Of a DNA stretch of 64,000 nucleotides, positions 11,018-22,721 are shown piece after piece. The notes under the pieces are model-generated. The model saw only the letters and a list, made by a program, of their open reading frames with translations, was not told the origin of the DNA and did no database searches. A program made the translations under genes and the position numbers. The DNA comes from Scytalidium lignicola (Eukaryota > Ascomycota > Leotiomycetes). Where the stretch lies: NCBI GenBank assembly GCA_002812745.2, contig NCSJ02000224.1, positions 1 through 64,000 of the forward strand, read 5' to 3'. Positions within the stretch are counted from its first letter, which is position 1, and each line of letters opens with the position of its first letter.

Positions 11018-13058
11018 ATGGGCTTCTGGGTCCTGGAAGGTACGTTCTCCAATGCTTTTCTTCCCCCTTTACAAGGAGCTTGACTGAGCTGTGCTCTCAC
11101 GCTCTTCTCAAAGCTTCACAAGTTGCCAGAAACTTGAACTTGCATTCTCTCTTTCATTATCGAAGCTGACAACCACAACTAGACACTGCCAAGGGCCGCG
11201 CAAAGCTTGCGCATGTCCCAGGTACCGTTCTGCTCAACGATGAAGCTCACGGCTCCGAGATTACTGCTGGTCTGAAGCATGGCGCCGGTCGCAGCGCTCA
11301 CATCGTTCTGAATCCCCAACCTTCTGAGGATCCAAACGATCCTTTGAACTGGTCGAGATTTAAGAAGGAGATGGTGCTTATTATTCTTTGTTTTGGAGCT
11401 ATTTTGTAAGTTACTAGCCTGCTTCTGAATTTGACGCAATAAATCAATATCCAGTCAATCGCATAGCTAACAGCTCCGTCCTAAAAACAGACATGCGGGA
11501 ACCAACGGACCAATGATGAATCCAAACTACTTCGAGGTGTCTCTGATGCTCCACAAGGATATAAACACGGTTGTTTTGACATCTGGTTACAACATTCTTG
11601 CTATTGCCTGCTCCGGTCCCTTCATCAATTGTTTGTCTCGTCGTTATGGCAAGCGCCCAGCTTTCCTCATCTCCTCCCTCTTCGATATAATTGGAACTGC
11701 TATTTGTGAGGTGAGTTTATCGTACTAGAGTCTTTTGGAGATGAATCATCAGCTAATTTTCCAGTCTGCTGTCACATACAAATACCTCCTCGCTGGCCGT
11801 ATTGTTATGGGTTTCGCCACCTCCGCATACGAGTCCTTGATCGTGTCCGCGGTAGGCGACATGTATTTCGTCCACCAGCGAGGTCTCCGTTTGGCCTTTA
11901 TCAACTTCGTCCTCAATGCCGCTTCTTCCCTCTCATCTATCATCTGCGGTCAAGTCTTCCACTCCCTAGGCTATCTCTGGCTCTTCCACTTGTTCCAGAT
12001 ATTCTGCTGCATCCAATTTGTCTTGCTCTTCCTCTTCTGCCCTGAGACAACCTATAACCGCGATGCAAGATACAACACCGATGTCGTTAACGATGAGAAG
12101 CTCGACGAGCTCGCTCACATAGAGGAGAAGAACCGTGCTCACCACGAGTATAGCCCAGCTGAGAAGACCATCACCAGTGGCTCTGCTTCGCCAGTCGAGA
12201 TTCCAAAGAAGAAGACCTTCGTTCAGGAGCTTGCCATCTACACAGGCGTCTACTCCCATGACAACTTCCTCAAATACCTTGTTTCGCCATTTGTTACGCT
12301 GCTCAATCCCGCTGATTGCTATGCTGTTATTGCTTCTGGCTTGGTCAACGCTTGGTACGTCGGTAGTGCCATCATCCTGGCCACAATCTTCTCCGGTCCA
12401 CCGTGGATGTTCAATTCCGCACAGGTTGGATACCTCGGTGCTGGTCCATTCATTGGTGGAATGCTTGGCAGTATCTTTGTTGCTGTATGTGCTGACCCCG
12501 TGATTAAATGGATGACAAAGAGGAACAATGGTGTCTAGTAAGTGACTCTCTTAATGCCTAATTTATCTCAATAGAACAAGTTAAATGCTAACCTAAAATA
12601 GTGAGCCTGAATTCCGTCTCGTATTCCAGGTCGTTGCCCTGCCCACCTCCGGCATCGGAATGTTCATGTTTGGACACCTTATGGCCATTGGCGCCGCCGC
12701 TCCTCTCTGTGCCTTCATGCAAGGTTTGATGATGTTCGGTGTCCTCATCGCTATCTTCAGTTCCATCTCCTACGGTCTGGACGCCTTCCGATCCATCTCG
12801 AACGAGACATTTATCATGAACATGCTCTTCAAAAACTTCATGTTCTACGCTCTGTCCAACTTTGCCAACCCTTGGGTGATCGACAACGGTCCCGAGCAGA
12901 TCATGTATGTCTTTGGTGGTACCACAATCTTCCTTTGCTTGCTCGCGTTTCCTGTTTACATCTTTGGCAAGAGACTTCGTAGTTGGTGGGCTAGACATAA
13001 TCTGTTTGAGAAGTGGGGAATGAATTCCTCTGGCCCTGAGATTGCTGGTGCTCATTAA
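11018..13058 (+). CDS. MFS transporter, HOL1-like (drug:H+ antiporter type)
   Basis: Five exons read without interruption: 11018-11039, 11183-11405, 11491-11710, 11765-12537 and 12602-13058. The start MGFWVLED and the block HVPGTVLLND are the signature opening of the fungal HOL1-like MFS group. PSEDPNDPLNWSRFKKEM precedes the first helix. CLSRRYGKRPAFL is the loop 2-3 motif, LLAGRIVMGFATSAYESL lies in helix 4, and FCPETTYNRD follows the sixth helix. A charged central loop separates the two six-helix halves. Hol1 of yeast takes up polyamines and other cations, so the substrate here is only inferable as a small cation or drug. It should sit in the plasma membrane. Length (about 564 residues) is normal for the group. 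Confidence 0.92.
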
Positions 13059-13751
13059 GGGACTTGGATAGGGAAGAAATGTGCTGCTTGGGACAGCACT
13101 GTCACTCGAACAGATTGTATAATGCAGGGTTCATTATCTAAAGTGTCAATGCTATTAAAACCCACCGCTTTCTACAATGGCTATAAGCCGTGTAAGTTAA
13201 TTGGGGTTGTGTTTCTATATATTACAATAGTTTTACTTACTATTTAATCAATGATTAATTAATGTTGAATTTGATCTTGTAGTGTTACCGAGAGTGAACG
13301 GTTGTTGGATTGTATTGTGGATACATTCAGTTGTACAGCTCTCTTGAGTTGGTGTCCGATCCTTTCAAGAGGAACCTGCCTAAACAGGTTGAATGATTCT
13401 CACCCATCATTGTTACAAGGAATATGGTACTGGCCTCGTGAACTCCGCTGTTTGCACTTCGTATAATTTGGCTAACTGGTACTTGGTATACAATGTCTGG
13501 TGAATGTTAATCTACAAGTAAAGAATACTAATTTTGGAGTCTAAGTTAACACACCAATCACAAATGAAATTAGGCATGACATGATGATCATAATTTTTTC
13601 TTACAGTATCAGTATAGATAAACATACGAATACAATTTCTCACTAATAAAAAAAAAATTTAAGTACAGTAATTATACATTACTTCCCCTGAAGAGCCCAC
13701 CACCTTGCTCTAAAATGAAGACATCCAAAAAGGGAAAAACAAAAGGACACC
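13059..13751. other. Convergent intergenic region
   Basis: Shared 3' region of the MFS transporter and the adhesin. It is AT-rich, with a run of nine As at 13650-13658. No gene is seen. Confidence 0.5.
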
Positions 13752-16700
13752 TTAAATCATGAAAACAGCAAAGAAACCAACAGCCACAGCAATAGCCAAT
13801 CCCTTTCCATCAACATCACGTCTTTCACCGGCGCTGGACTGCGTGGTGCCCGGCGCGCCTGGAATACCTGTGCTGGGGCTTGCTGGAACGGCTGGCGTTC
13901 CAGACGAAGCTGTTGCAATAGTGACACCGCTTGTTGCTCCTGTCTCGGTTGCTGGGGCTTCTGAAGCAGGTGGTACACCCTTGCTGGTACTAGCAGCTGG
14001 AGGCACTGGGACAACTGTGATAGTCTGCACGTTGGTTGCGGCAGCAGGAGGTGTCGATTCACCGGTAAGAGTGATAGGACAGAATGTGGTATATAATGGA
14101 ACTGATTCTGTTGTGATTGAACCAATTGGGCAGTCTGTGACGTCTGGGTGACACTTGGAAACTGTGTATACCTTGGTGGTGTATACCACTGAGGTCGTAT
14201 GCACAACTGTAGGAGTAGGAGTAACTGGGCAGGTTGTGATGTATGAGGTTGCTTCGGTCGTCTTGGAGCCGTAGGGGCAGTTTGTGACTGTTGGGGGACA
14301 GCTCGAGATGGTATAGACCTTGGTTGTGTATACGACCGAAGTGGTATATCCGGCAGGGACTGTCGTGGGAGCAACAGGTGTCTCTGTAACTGGGCAGACA
14401 GTTGTGGAAACAGCAATAGTCTCGGTTGTGGTCGAACCATATGGACAATTAGTAACAGTCGGCGCACAGCTGGAGATTGTGTAAACCTTGGTGGTGTACA
14501 CAGTCTTGGTTGTAGACTCCGGAACAGATGGAGTTTCTGTGACTGGGCAAACGGTTGTGGATACAGCAATGGTCTCGGTAGTTTTCGAGCCATATGGACA
14601 ATCCGTGACGGTGGGCGCGCAGCTCGAGATTGTGTACACCTTGGTTGTGTATACGGTCTTGGTTGTGGATGCTGGCGCCGATGTTTCCGTAACTGGGCAG
14701 ACCGTAGTGGATACAGCAATGGTCTCGGTAGTAGTTGAACCATATGGACAATCAGTAACAGTCGGTGCACAGCTGGAAATAGTGTAGACACTGGTTGCGT
14801 ACACAGTCTTGGTTGTGTGCGACTGTGTTCTAGTAACTGGATATGACGTGGTTGTAGTCGAACCATAGGGGCAGTTTGTGACTGTTGGAGCGCAGGATGA
14901 TATCGTCGACACAACTGTTGTCCAGACGGTGTCGGTCGGAGATCCAGCAGTAGTGGAAGTTGCATTAGTCGATGTGGTTATTGAAGCGCTGGAAGCTGTC
15001 ACTGAGGTAGATTCTGTTACTGTGCCAGACGAAGTGGTCGATGAAACACCAGAAGTGGTGGTGGCCGATGTGCTGTTCGTAAAACCAGTTGAAGTTGTAG
15101 AGGTGGTACCTTGCGAAATGCCAGAGCTAGTAGTGGTGGTTGTAGTGTTTGAGATACCAGTGGTAGTTGTTGACATAGTGCTAACTGAGACACCGTTTGA
15201 AGTCGATGAGACACCAGAAGTTGTGCTGGTTGTGCTGTTGGTGACACCGTTTGAAGTGGACGAGGCTGTTAATGAACCAGTAGAAGTAGTGATACTTGTA
15301 CTATCAATGCTTCCAATTGAAGTACTTGTTAAGGTTGTTGATAAACCACCAGAAGTTGTAGTACTTGTACCGTTGGTAATTCCAGTTGAAGTACTTGTTA
15401 AGGTCGTTGACGAGCCTGCAAAAGTGGTGGTACTTGTACCGTTGGTGGTTCCAGTTGAAGTACTTGTCAAGGTCGTTGATGAACCACTGGAAGTTGTGGT
15501 GCTGTTCGAAATGCTTGTCGTCGTCGTTGATCCGGTGCCAGATGATGTTCCAGAACTAGTGGTAGTTGTACTATTGGCTACCCCAGTTGTGGTACTGGTT
15601 AGAGATGTTGACGAAATACCAGAATCTGTTGTGGTGCTGTTGGTAATTCCTGTCGAGCTTGTTGACGTGGTACTCAAGGACGTTCCAGTACTGGTAGTAG
15701 TCGTACTGTTAGTGATTCCCGTTGAAGTCGATGAAGCACCCGTTGTAGTTGTCGTTCCATTCGTAATTCCAGTTGAGGTTGTAGATGAAATACCAGTTGT
15801 GGTAGTAGTGCCGTTAGTGATTCCAGTTGAAGTAGTGGAAGTAATCGAGGTTGCGCTAGTCGTACTATTGGAGATTCCAGAAGTCGTTGATGTGGCACCA
15901 GTGGTGGTTGTGCTGTTTGTGATTTCAGTTGAGGTTGTTGACGTAGTCCCGGATGTCGAAGTCGTCGTGCCATTTGTAACTCCGGTAGTTGTTGACGAAA
16001 CACCAGTAGTAGTTGTAGTCGTACCGTTTGTAATTCCAGATGTTGTTGACATAGTACCGGAGGTAGTAGTAGTCGTACCATTTGTAACTCCGGAAGTTGT
16101 CGATGAACCATTAATAGTCGTGGTAGTCGTTCCATTTGTAACTCCGGAAGTTGTTGATGTGATACCAGAAGTGCTAGTAGTTGTGCCATTTGTAATTCCA
16201 GAGGTTGTCGATGTAATACCAGAAGTGGTAGTAGTTGTGCCATTTGTAACTCCAGAAGTCGTGGACGCAATACCAGAAGTGCTAGTAGTTGTGCCATTTG
16301 TAANTCCAGAGGTCGTCGACGTAATACCTGTGGTTGTAGTTGTGCCGTTGTTAATTTCAGAAGTTGTTGATGTAATACCAGAAGTGGTAGTGGTCGTTCC
16401 ATTTGTAATTCCAGAGGTTGTCGATGTAATACCAGAAGTGGTTGTAGTAGTGGCCGTTCCATTCATAACTCCAGAGGTTGTCGATGAACCACTAGTAGTC
16501 GTGGTAGTTGTGCCATTTGTAACTCCAGAAGTTGTGGACGCAATACCAGAAGTGCTAGTAGTTGTGCCATTTGTAATTCCAGAGGTTGTCGATGTAATAC
16601 CAGAAGTGGTTGTAGTAGTGGTCGTTCCATTCATAACTCCAGAGGTTGTCGATAAACCACTAGTAGTAGTAGTGGTGGTGGTTGTTCCATTTGTAACTCC

Positions 16701-18679
16701 AGAGGTTGTCGATGTAATACCAGAAGTGGTTGTAGTGGTGGTCGTTCCATTTGTAACTCCAGAGGTCGTTGATGTAATACCTGTTGTTGTAGTTGTACTA
16801 TTGTTAATTCCAGAGGTTGTTGATGTAATACCAGAAGTGGTAGTAGTCGTGCCATTTATAACTCCAGAAGTGGTCGACAATATACCTGTAGTTGTAGTTG
16901 TACTATTGTTACTTCCAGAGGTCGTCGATGAACCACTACTAGTAGTAGTAGCAGTGGTCGTTCCACTTGTAACTCCAGAGGTTGTCGATGAACCACTAGT
17001 AGTAGTGGTGGTGGTCGTTCCATTTGTAACTGCAGAAGTCGTCGACGTAATACCTGTGGTTGTAGTTGTACTATTGTTAGTTCCAGAAGTCGTTGATGTG
17101 GCACCAGTGGAGGTTGTGCTGTTTGTAATTCCAGTTGATGTTGATGAGATGCCTGAAGTGGTAGTAGTTGTACTATCCGAAACACTAGTCGTGGTTGTCG
17201 ACGAGCTACCATAAGTAGCGGAAGTAGTAGTTGTGCTGTTCGTACCTGTGGTGGTTAGTGAAGTCGTTGATGTTGTACTATTTGTTCCAGTGCTTGAAGT
17301 AGAAGTTGAAAAGGCTGAAGTGGTAGAAGTAGAAGTAGAGTTTGTCCCTGCACTAGTGGAAGTATAAACAGGGCCAGAAGTTGTAGCAGTGGAAGAAGTG
17401 GTATTCGTCTCTGCTGAAGTGGTTGAGGCAGTGTCAATAGAGCTAGACGTGCTGGTAGAACTATTTGTGCTTGTGGTGCTGGAAGTCTGGTAAATAGGGA
17501 TACTTGAAGTTGTCGTTTGGGTAGTGGAAGACGTCAAGCTTATTGATTGGCTGGTAGTTTGAGACGTGGTGGTGCTACTCATATTCTGATAGGGAGGAGT
17601 CGACTGGAATGTGGATGTAGTTGTCGTACTTGTGGATTGGTAAACGGGTGGAGCTGGTGTAGTAGTGGAACTCGTGGAACTCGTGGGCACGTTTACGGTC
17701 GTCGGCGATGCAAGCATACAAGCACAGGCTGAACTAACTGCAGCAGGCACAGCGTTGCACTCTCCGAGATACGACGGGATAGGAAAGCCCGATGTAGAAA
17801 GGTAGATGTCACAAAAGTCGACCGCGGTACGACCAGTTTGACCTTCCAGCTGAACTAGACAGCTATCAACGTAACATTCACCAGGACTCGTAGGCGAAGT
17901 AGAAGTTGTAGAAGTTGCTGCAGTGGTGGTCGTTGTTGTCTCATCGTTAGATGATAAACTAGGAGACACGTAAACCGGTGGGGTCGTCGTGGTTGTAGTC
18001 TGCACAATCGGTGTTATCACAGAAGATGTGGAAGTTGCAGGCAGGATAGTCGTAGTCGCCGAAATCAAGCAGTCACAGGCTGAACTAACGGCAGCTGGTG
18101 ATCTACCACAGTCTGGAAGATTAGACGGGATAGAACCGCCAGTAAGATCCAACGTAGTGAGGTATGTCCAACAGAAATCGACGGTTAAAGGGTTTGCGAT
18201 CACGTTCTCTTCAAGTTGAAGAAGACAGCTATCGAGTTGACACACGGGGGCTGAGCTAGCTGTACTAGTCGCCGCAGCAGCATATGCAAGTTTCCTCACT
18301 CCTGGAGTGGTTAAAGTTGGGGTTGCACTTGAAATAGCAGCTGGTAATGACAAGCTGCTCACCACACAAGAACAAGCTGAGCTAACAGATGCAACATCAT
18401 TGTTGCATTGGGGGAAAATGCTAGGAATGGCAGCTGGGCCTGTAGTAGTACCAGCTATCAAATCTGGACAGAATGTCACCGCTTGGTACACATATCGTTC
18501 ATCAATTACATTACTGTAGCAACTGTCTTGACTCTGGTAGATGGAGTCGTTAGAACTTGAGGTTTTTCTATGAGTGGATTTGACTAGCTTACACATTCTA
18601 AGGCGGCTGTAGTCGAACCACCAGCGAAGAGAAGGGCAATTGCCCCGAGGAAGATGGGAGATACCATCATAGTCACCAT
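13752..18679 (-). CDS. GPI-anchored, mucin-like cell-wall adhesin with cysteine modules
   Basis: The protein has about 1,622 residues in two exons (18679-18593 and 18533-13752; 59-base intron). I place the start at 18677-18679, not at the upstream ATG of the unspliced frame (18734). This start gives a clean signal peptide (MVTMMVSPIFLGAIALLFAG), and splicing joins C to SQDSC, recreating the C-x4-C that opens the next two modules (CQLDSC, CYVDSC). Three six-cysteine modules (about residues 29-320), each ending in SSACxC, are followed by about 900 residues of Thr/Ser/Gly repeats (to about 1220) with frequent NGT/NST sequons. Six modules of the type VYTISSCAPTVTNCPYGS follow (about 1235-1515), then a Pro/Ser spacer and a hydrophobic C terminus after SSAGERRDVDGKG that fits a GPI signal. 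It probably coats the wall and mediates adhesion. One in-frame N lies at 16303. Confidence 0.88.
14050..14960 (-). repeat. Six tandem C-terminal cysteine modules of the adhesin
   Basis: Coding tandem repeat of roughly 45-50 codons. Each unit carries VYTISSCAPTVT(N/D)CPYG, usually followed by TTE..VSTTVCPVTETP. The first and last units are the most divergent (the last has KCHPDVTDC). Copies 2 to 4 are nearly identical, suggesting recent unit duplication. Confidence 0.85.
14970..17640 (-). repeat. Thr/Ser/Gly-rich mucin repeats of the adhesin
   Basis: Low-complexity coding repeats based on STTSG(I/V)TNGTTTTTSGI, in units of about 15-22 codons. Nearly every unit keeps an Asn sequon. The array is likely length-variable between strains, and collapse during assembly is possible. 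The N at 16303 sits where other units have C or T, so it may be an unresolved base between units. Confidence 0.85.
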
Positions 18680-20605
18680 ATAAGTAAAGGAATGAATGGA
18701 GAAAGTTGGAGAGGAAATGAGTGTATTTTCTCACTGAGTGTGGTGCTCACTCAGAATTGAGTAAAAGAACGACAAAACAAAAGGTAATGAATGAAGAAAA
18801 GAACGTTGGATCGAAAGAGAGGAGGAGAGAGTTTGCGAAGAAAGAATGCCGCCCTCTCTATAAGAACGGCTGCGATCATATCAGGTTCCACAGGTAAACT
18901 TGGTACTGCATACATCATATACACAGCACCCCTGACGATCTGCCTCAATCTGAGACCTTCTCCATGCGGTACAACCTAGCTAGGCATCCCACGAGATTGG
19001 TAGAGACGCGTGTGGTCCGGAAATAGCACTAGAGTTTGCAGCTACAAGCAGGCCACCACTACCACTTCCTTGATGTAAAATGTAGACAATCCAGTGTAAC
19101 TGTTTCTGCTAAACTGTGAATAACTAACTTCGAAGGCTATCAACCTAGCATCGTCAACGTGCATGGAGGCTCAGCCGCCAAGCGGCATATTCTTTGATAG
19201 CCCTCCAAAAGGCGCTTTAATCCGATGCATCTCTGCCTTATAGATACGCAGTGGGTTTGTACCCATCGAATAACGCTCGACTCCCGCAGCATTTCCAAAG
19301 TTAGAGCGATGTGACTAAGCTTATCTTTGCTTTGTGTACTGTTAATCGAGACAACTAGAATTCGCATCGTCGAAATTGCCCCCTTTCCGCGCGACTAGCA
19401 TCTCCATCAGTGCGCTGTAGTGCCGTTGACTAAACGCCCACCAACTGTGAACCACAGAATCACGACTCTTGAATCGTCAGAAAGCTGCTCAACAACATGT
19501 GAACAATTTCTTCATCAGCTTTTCACGGCCGCGAGGTATCAGCATTCTGCACAAGCGAAATAAGAAAGGAAATGATGTCTCAAGTCGCTTCTGCCGAGTA
19601 GCTAGGTTTTGCCGCAGAAATACACGACATGTGGCTCTAGTGTATGCGCGAGAATGAGTAAGTACATTGTACCTTACAGTAAGCATATGCACAATAGTTA
19701 CAGGGCTAAAGGCTCTTTTCAATATAAAACTGACTCCACGAGGCTTGAGACCCAAAATTTGCCTCTTTCAATTATAAGCTTCAAGGAAAGAGCACGCAAA
19801 AGGCCTAGACATGCTCCAAATTAAATCTGCGCAGAGAGCCATATACACTATCCTATCTGCAGTCACTGTCCACTGTTCAGCTCGGACAGAAATCTGCCGT
19901 CGTCAGGATCTTCTTTACTCTAAAGCCGCTGATGTGGAGAAGTTGGTGAAGGTCTTGACCATGAGGTAGTAATTTGCCTATGCTTATAAATCCATTACAA
20001 AGATTTTGATTTAATGGAATTCAGTAAATCCAGTCAGCTATTCCCACAGGAGGAAAATCAGGTGGATTCCAACAGGCACCATTTCAAGCATAGTCACACA
20101 ACAGTCCTCGCCTCACTACCACACGTGCATCTAGACACGGCCAATGGTGCTTACCCACAGAGCTCCAAATCTAAATACCAAATATTCATGTAGCTCAAAT
20201 ACATGCTCAGGTATTATCAAGCGATAGTAGGCACCCTTGCATCTCCCGTTACATGGTTACATCCTCATATTCGCTCTGAGTTACCATTGCATCTTGGAAT
20301 CTAGAAGAACTGTTAACTGTTATTGCCTATTGCATATTAGCCAATATCGGCTATGCACATTATGAGACTAGACCAAACATGACTCCCACACTAGCAAACC
20401 ATATTTAAGGTGTTTCGAGTTTTGAAGGACAGCCTTCCTCATCCCCATTCGACCATGCTTTTTCAAGGTGGATGAGAATAATTTAATGGCAATTATTGCC
20501 TACGTCATTATTCCAACTCCACATTCGATGATATGATCATAGAACAATGTGATTATGTTAGTGACTGTTATCCGACTGTCCAAGATATCGCATTTGTGCT
20601 ATGTT
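18680..20605. other. Intergenic region
   Basis: This is the promoter side of the adhesin, then about 1.6 kb without a supported gene. A minus-strand frame at 19140-19367 looks weakly protein-like, but I cannot place it in a family. Confidence 0.4.
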
Positions 20606-20864
20606 TGTTGCAATATTTGGAGTTTACGGATGCCACTTCACAGTGTTCTTACGGTTGCCTANGCTAGGGCTTACGGATAGGGTTTACGGTAGGCTACCAC
20701 TGTAGGCAACTATAGGCACCCGTAGGGTGCCTGTACGACCGTAACCGTTGACCATAACGGTTTTACGGCCGTAACTCTCTGTATATATAGAATCTGCTGT
20801 AGTTGTAGACTCCTTAAGCAATCAATACAATAGTGGTTCTGTATTCCTGCGTTTCCAGTCAACA
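20606..20864. repeat. LTR-like repeat (TGTTG...CAACA)
   Basis: This 259-base segment begins TGTTG and ends CAACA. It contains TATATATAG at 20781-20789 and at least six TTACGG/CCGTAA motifs between about 20625 and 20780. These are LTR-like traits, and it abuts the abrupt end of carboxylesterase coding similarity. The flanks show no clear target duplication, and I see no second LTR, so it may be a solo or truncated copy. Orientation is uncertain. Confidence 0.45.
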
Positions 20865-21059
20865 CAATCTCGCTTTGAATTTCCTGCGGTACCTCTTTGC
20901 AGGCCCGAGGATCTGCCGGGACGTGACTTGTCGACTGTCGACTTCGCTCCAGTATCAACTCATTTTGCTTATTCTTGATCGATACTAAATGAAATAGCGC
21001 GGAAACTTGGGACTTGAGACCTCTGTTTCGAGGAGTTTCGTTTTTGCGTTTTAAAGGAT

Positions 21060-21444
21060 TAAGAGAATCTGCATAATTCAAGCCAGGGGAAGAACGATTG
21101 GTGACCGGAAGCTGTGGAGACTGCCAACGAAGAGAGCCAATAGGAGGAGCTGCGAAACGAATTCTAGATAAAGTTATCAGACATGGAATACTCCTCAGAA
21201 GAGATTGAGGCTAATTTTGGAGGTTTCTATTTTCTTACCCTTTCCATGAATTTATTCCTGTTGTAGCATTGTGAACCCCGGTATAGACTGAATATCCCAG
21301 ATCTACTTGAAGGTTGTTATTATTATTGTGACTGGTACTTCTCTTCGCCAGTGCTTCCTCAAAAGGATTACTTCGGAACCACGGAGCTGCAGTCGCACAT
21401 TGCACAACTGCTAAGGATACAATGAGGTGGACAATCTGTTTCAT
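21060..21444 (-). pseudogene. Carboxylesterase type B, 5' fragment only
   Basis: Exon 1 (21444-21239) encodes a signal peptide MKQIVHLIVSLAVVQCATAA followed by VDLGYSVYTGVHNATTGI and SWKG. A 75-base intron (21238-21164) is followed by IRFAAPPIGSLRWQ.PQLPVTNRSSPG. This is the standard N terminus of secreted fungal type-B carboxylesterases/lipases, which are normally about 550 residues with a GESAG-type serine. Similarity stops after about 100 residues near 21060. The frame then runs into the LTR-like repeat, and no catalytic region follows. The gene is therefore a truncated remnant, probably cut by the retroelement or a linked deletion. Confidence 0.8.
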
Positions 21445-21554
21445 ATTGGCTGATCAGTACGACAGAGCCTTATTAACTAGTTATTCTTTTCTGATTTAAC
21501 GAATCAACTTGACTGAGCAGCTGATCAACTATCTGACATCTTGGCAGCGTAACT

Positions 21555-21563
21555 CTATTTATA
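21555..21563 (-). promoter_or_regulatory. TATA box of the carboxylesterase fragment
   Basis: TATAAATAG on the minus strand, about 110 bases upstream of the ATG. The promoter seems to have outlived the gene. Confidence 0.5.
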
Positions 21564-22719
21564 CCTAGCCGGGCCCAATTTGTATTATTCTAGAAAAATA
21601 TCTGGCGGCAGAACTTCCTCTGGCCCGCCGTCATACCTCGATTGACAGTTAAGCTATGCCAGGGATAGTAAACTCTATCTCCGATTGCTCCGAGCTATAT
21701 TAAGTAATACTCTCGCATCTTTCTATGCCGGTGACTCCTTAGAGCTCCATCAGTCCGGCAGTAGTGTGGTATAGTTGAGGCATTCAAAGCCTAAGAGGCT
21801 ATTTACGAGCTATAATCATTTTATTACTGGCTATCAGAATATTATTCTCAGATGCCATGCCGGCACTGGGTATCCGTGCTCTGAGGCTCCTCCTCTCCAA
21901 GCTTTCCGGATAGCTCCAGAATAAGGGCTCCTATTGGGTCTTACACAGTGCTTATGTTATGACGCTACATACCCCGCACTCTGCCCCGCACAAGTGCCCA
22001 AAAGCCACTGTGATTAACAAAATTTCGAGCTTTCTTAAACTTATCCATGAAAAGCCGCTACGTCACTTGCCAGACATTATCCTTGAAAGTGCGTTGGCAG
22101 ATGTGCATCGGATGTAGCCCGGCTATATTTTTATTTTGTCGTTTTCGATCCCATTACAGCAATTTAGCCGCGTAGTACAAGCTTGAACTCCAAAAAAACA
22201 CGGGAACTAAGGCTTATAATTGATTTAGAGGGGGGAAAAATTGACTCTCGTTGTTTTGCTGCTGACCTATAAAGTGTTTATTGGGTTTATTCCTTCCATG
22301 ACAGGGACATATCCGACAGAATTGCGATTGCTCTAGAGCTCCATTCAAGATAAGCCTAAGGCTATACAATCTCTTCATTACAAAAGCATCGGCACAATAC
22401 AACCACGAGAGCCTGTTGCGGCTTCCTATACCAGGCAATCCGTACTAACAGGAATTAATCACTGCCACTTAGAATAGAACTGACAACAGCCATCCTGCTG
22501 GCTATGAATCTGCCAAGGGAGCTTGCACGTATAGAAGTTGGTTTCATGCATTGATATACCCCTCTTCTCTTTTGCTCGAATGGCACTTAATTCCCACCTT
22601 TAGCTACGCGTTCAAGGTGGAGAAGAGTAGTACCTATTTCTCCGTTGGAAACTGTATCCATTTTACCGAGGCATCGTGGCAGGAAAGAGTTTACTATTTT
22701 GCGAATTCGCAATATCTTT
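21564..22719. other. Intergenic region, no gene seen
   Basis: No coding region supported. A minus-strand frame at 22214-22438 carries no recognisable motif. Confidence 0.4.
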
Positions 22720-22721
22720 TA

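Noticed and set aside
12588..13055. Antisense frame of 155 codons over the last MFS exon
   Set aside because: It mirrors the MFS coding sequence, which has family motifs and proper splicing.
14878..17214. Open frame of 778 codons on the plus strand inside the adhesin
   Set aside because: It is antisense to the Thr/Ser repeats and consists of Val/Glu/Pro repeats dictated by the codon pattern of the real gene (ACC/ACT runs read backwards). No start context or independent features.
14050..17640. Possible CRISPR-like regular repeats
   Set aside because: The repeats are coding, variable in length, have no unique spacers, and the window is fungal nuclear DNA.
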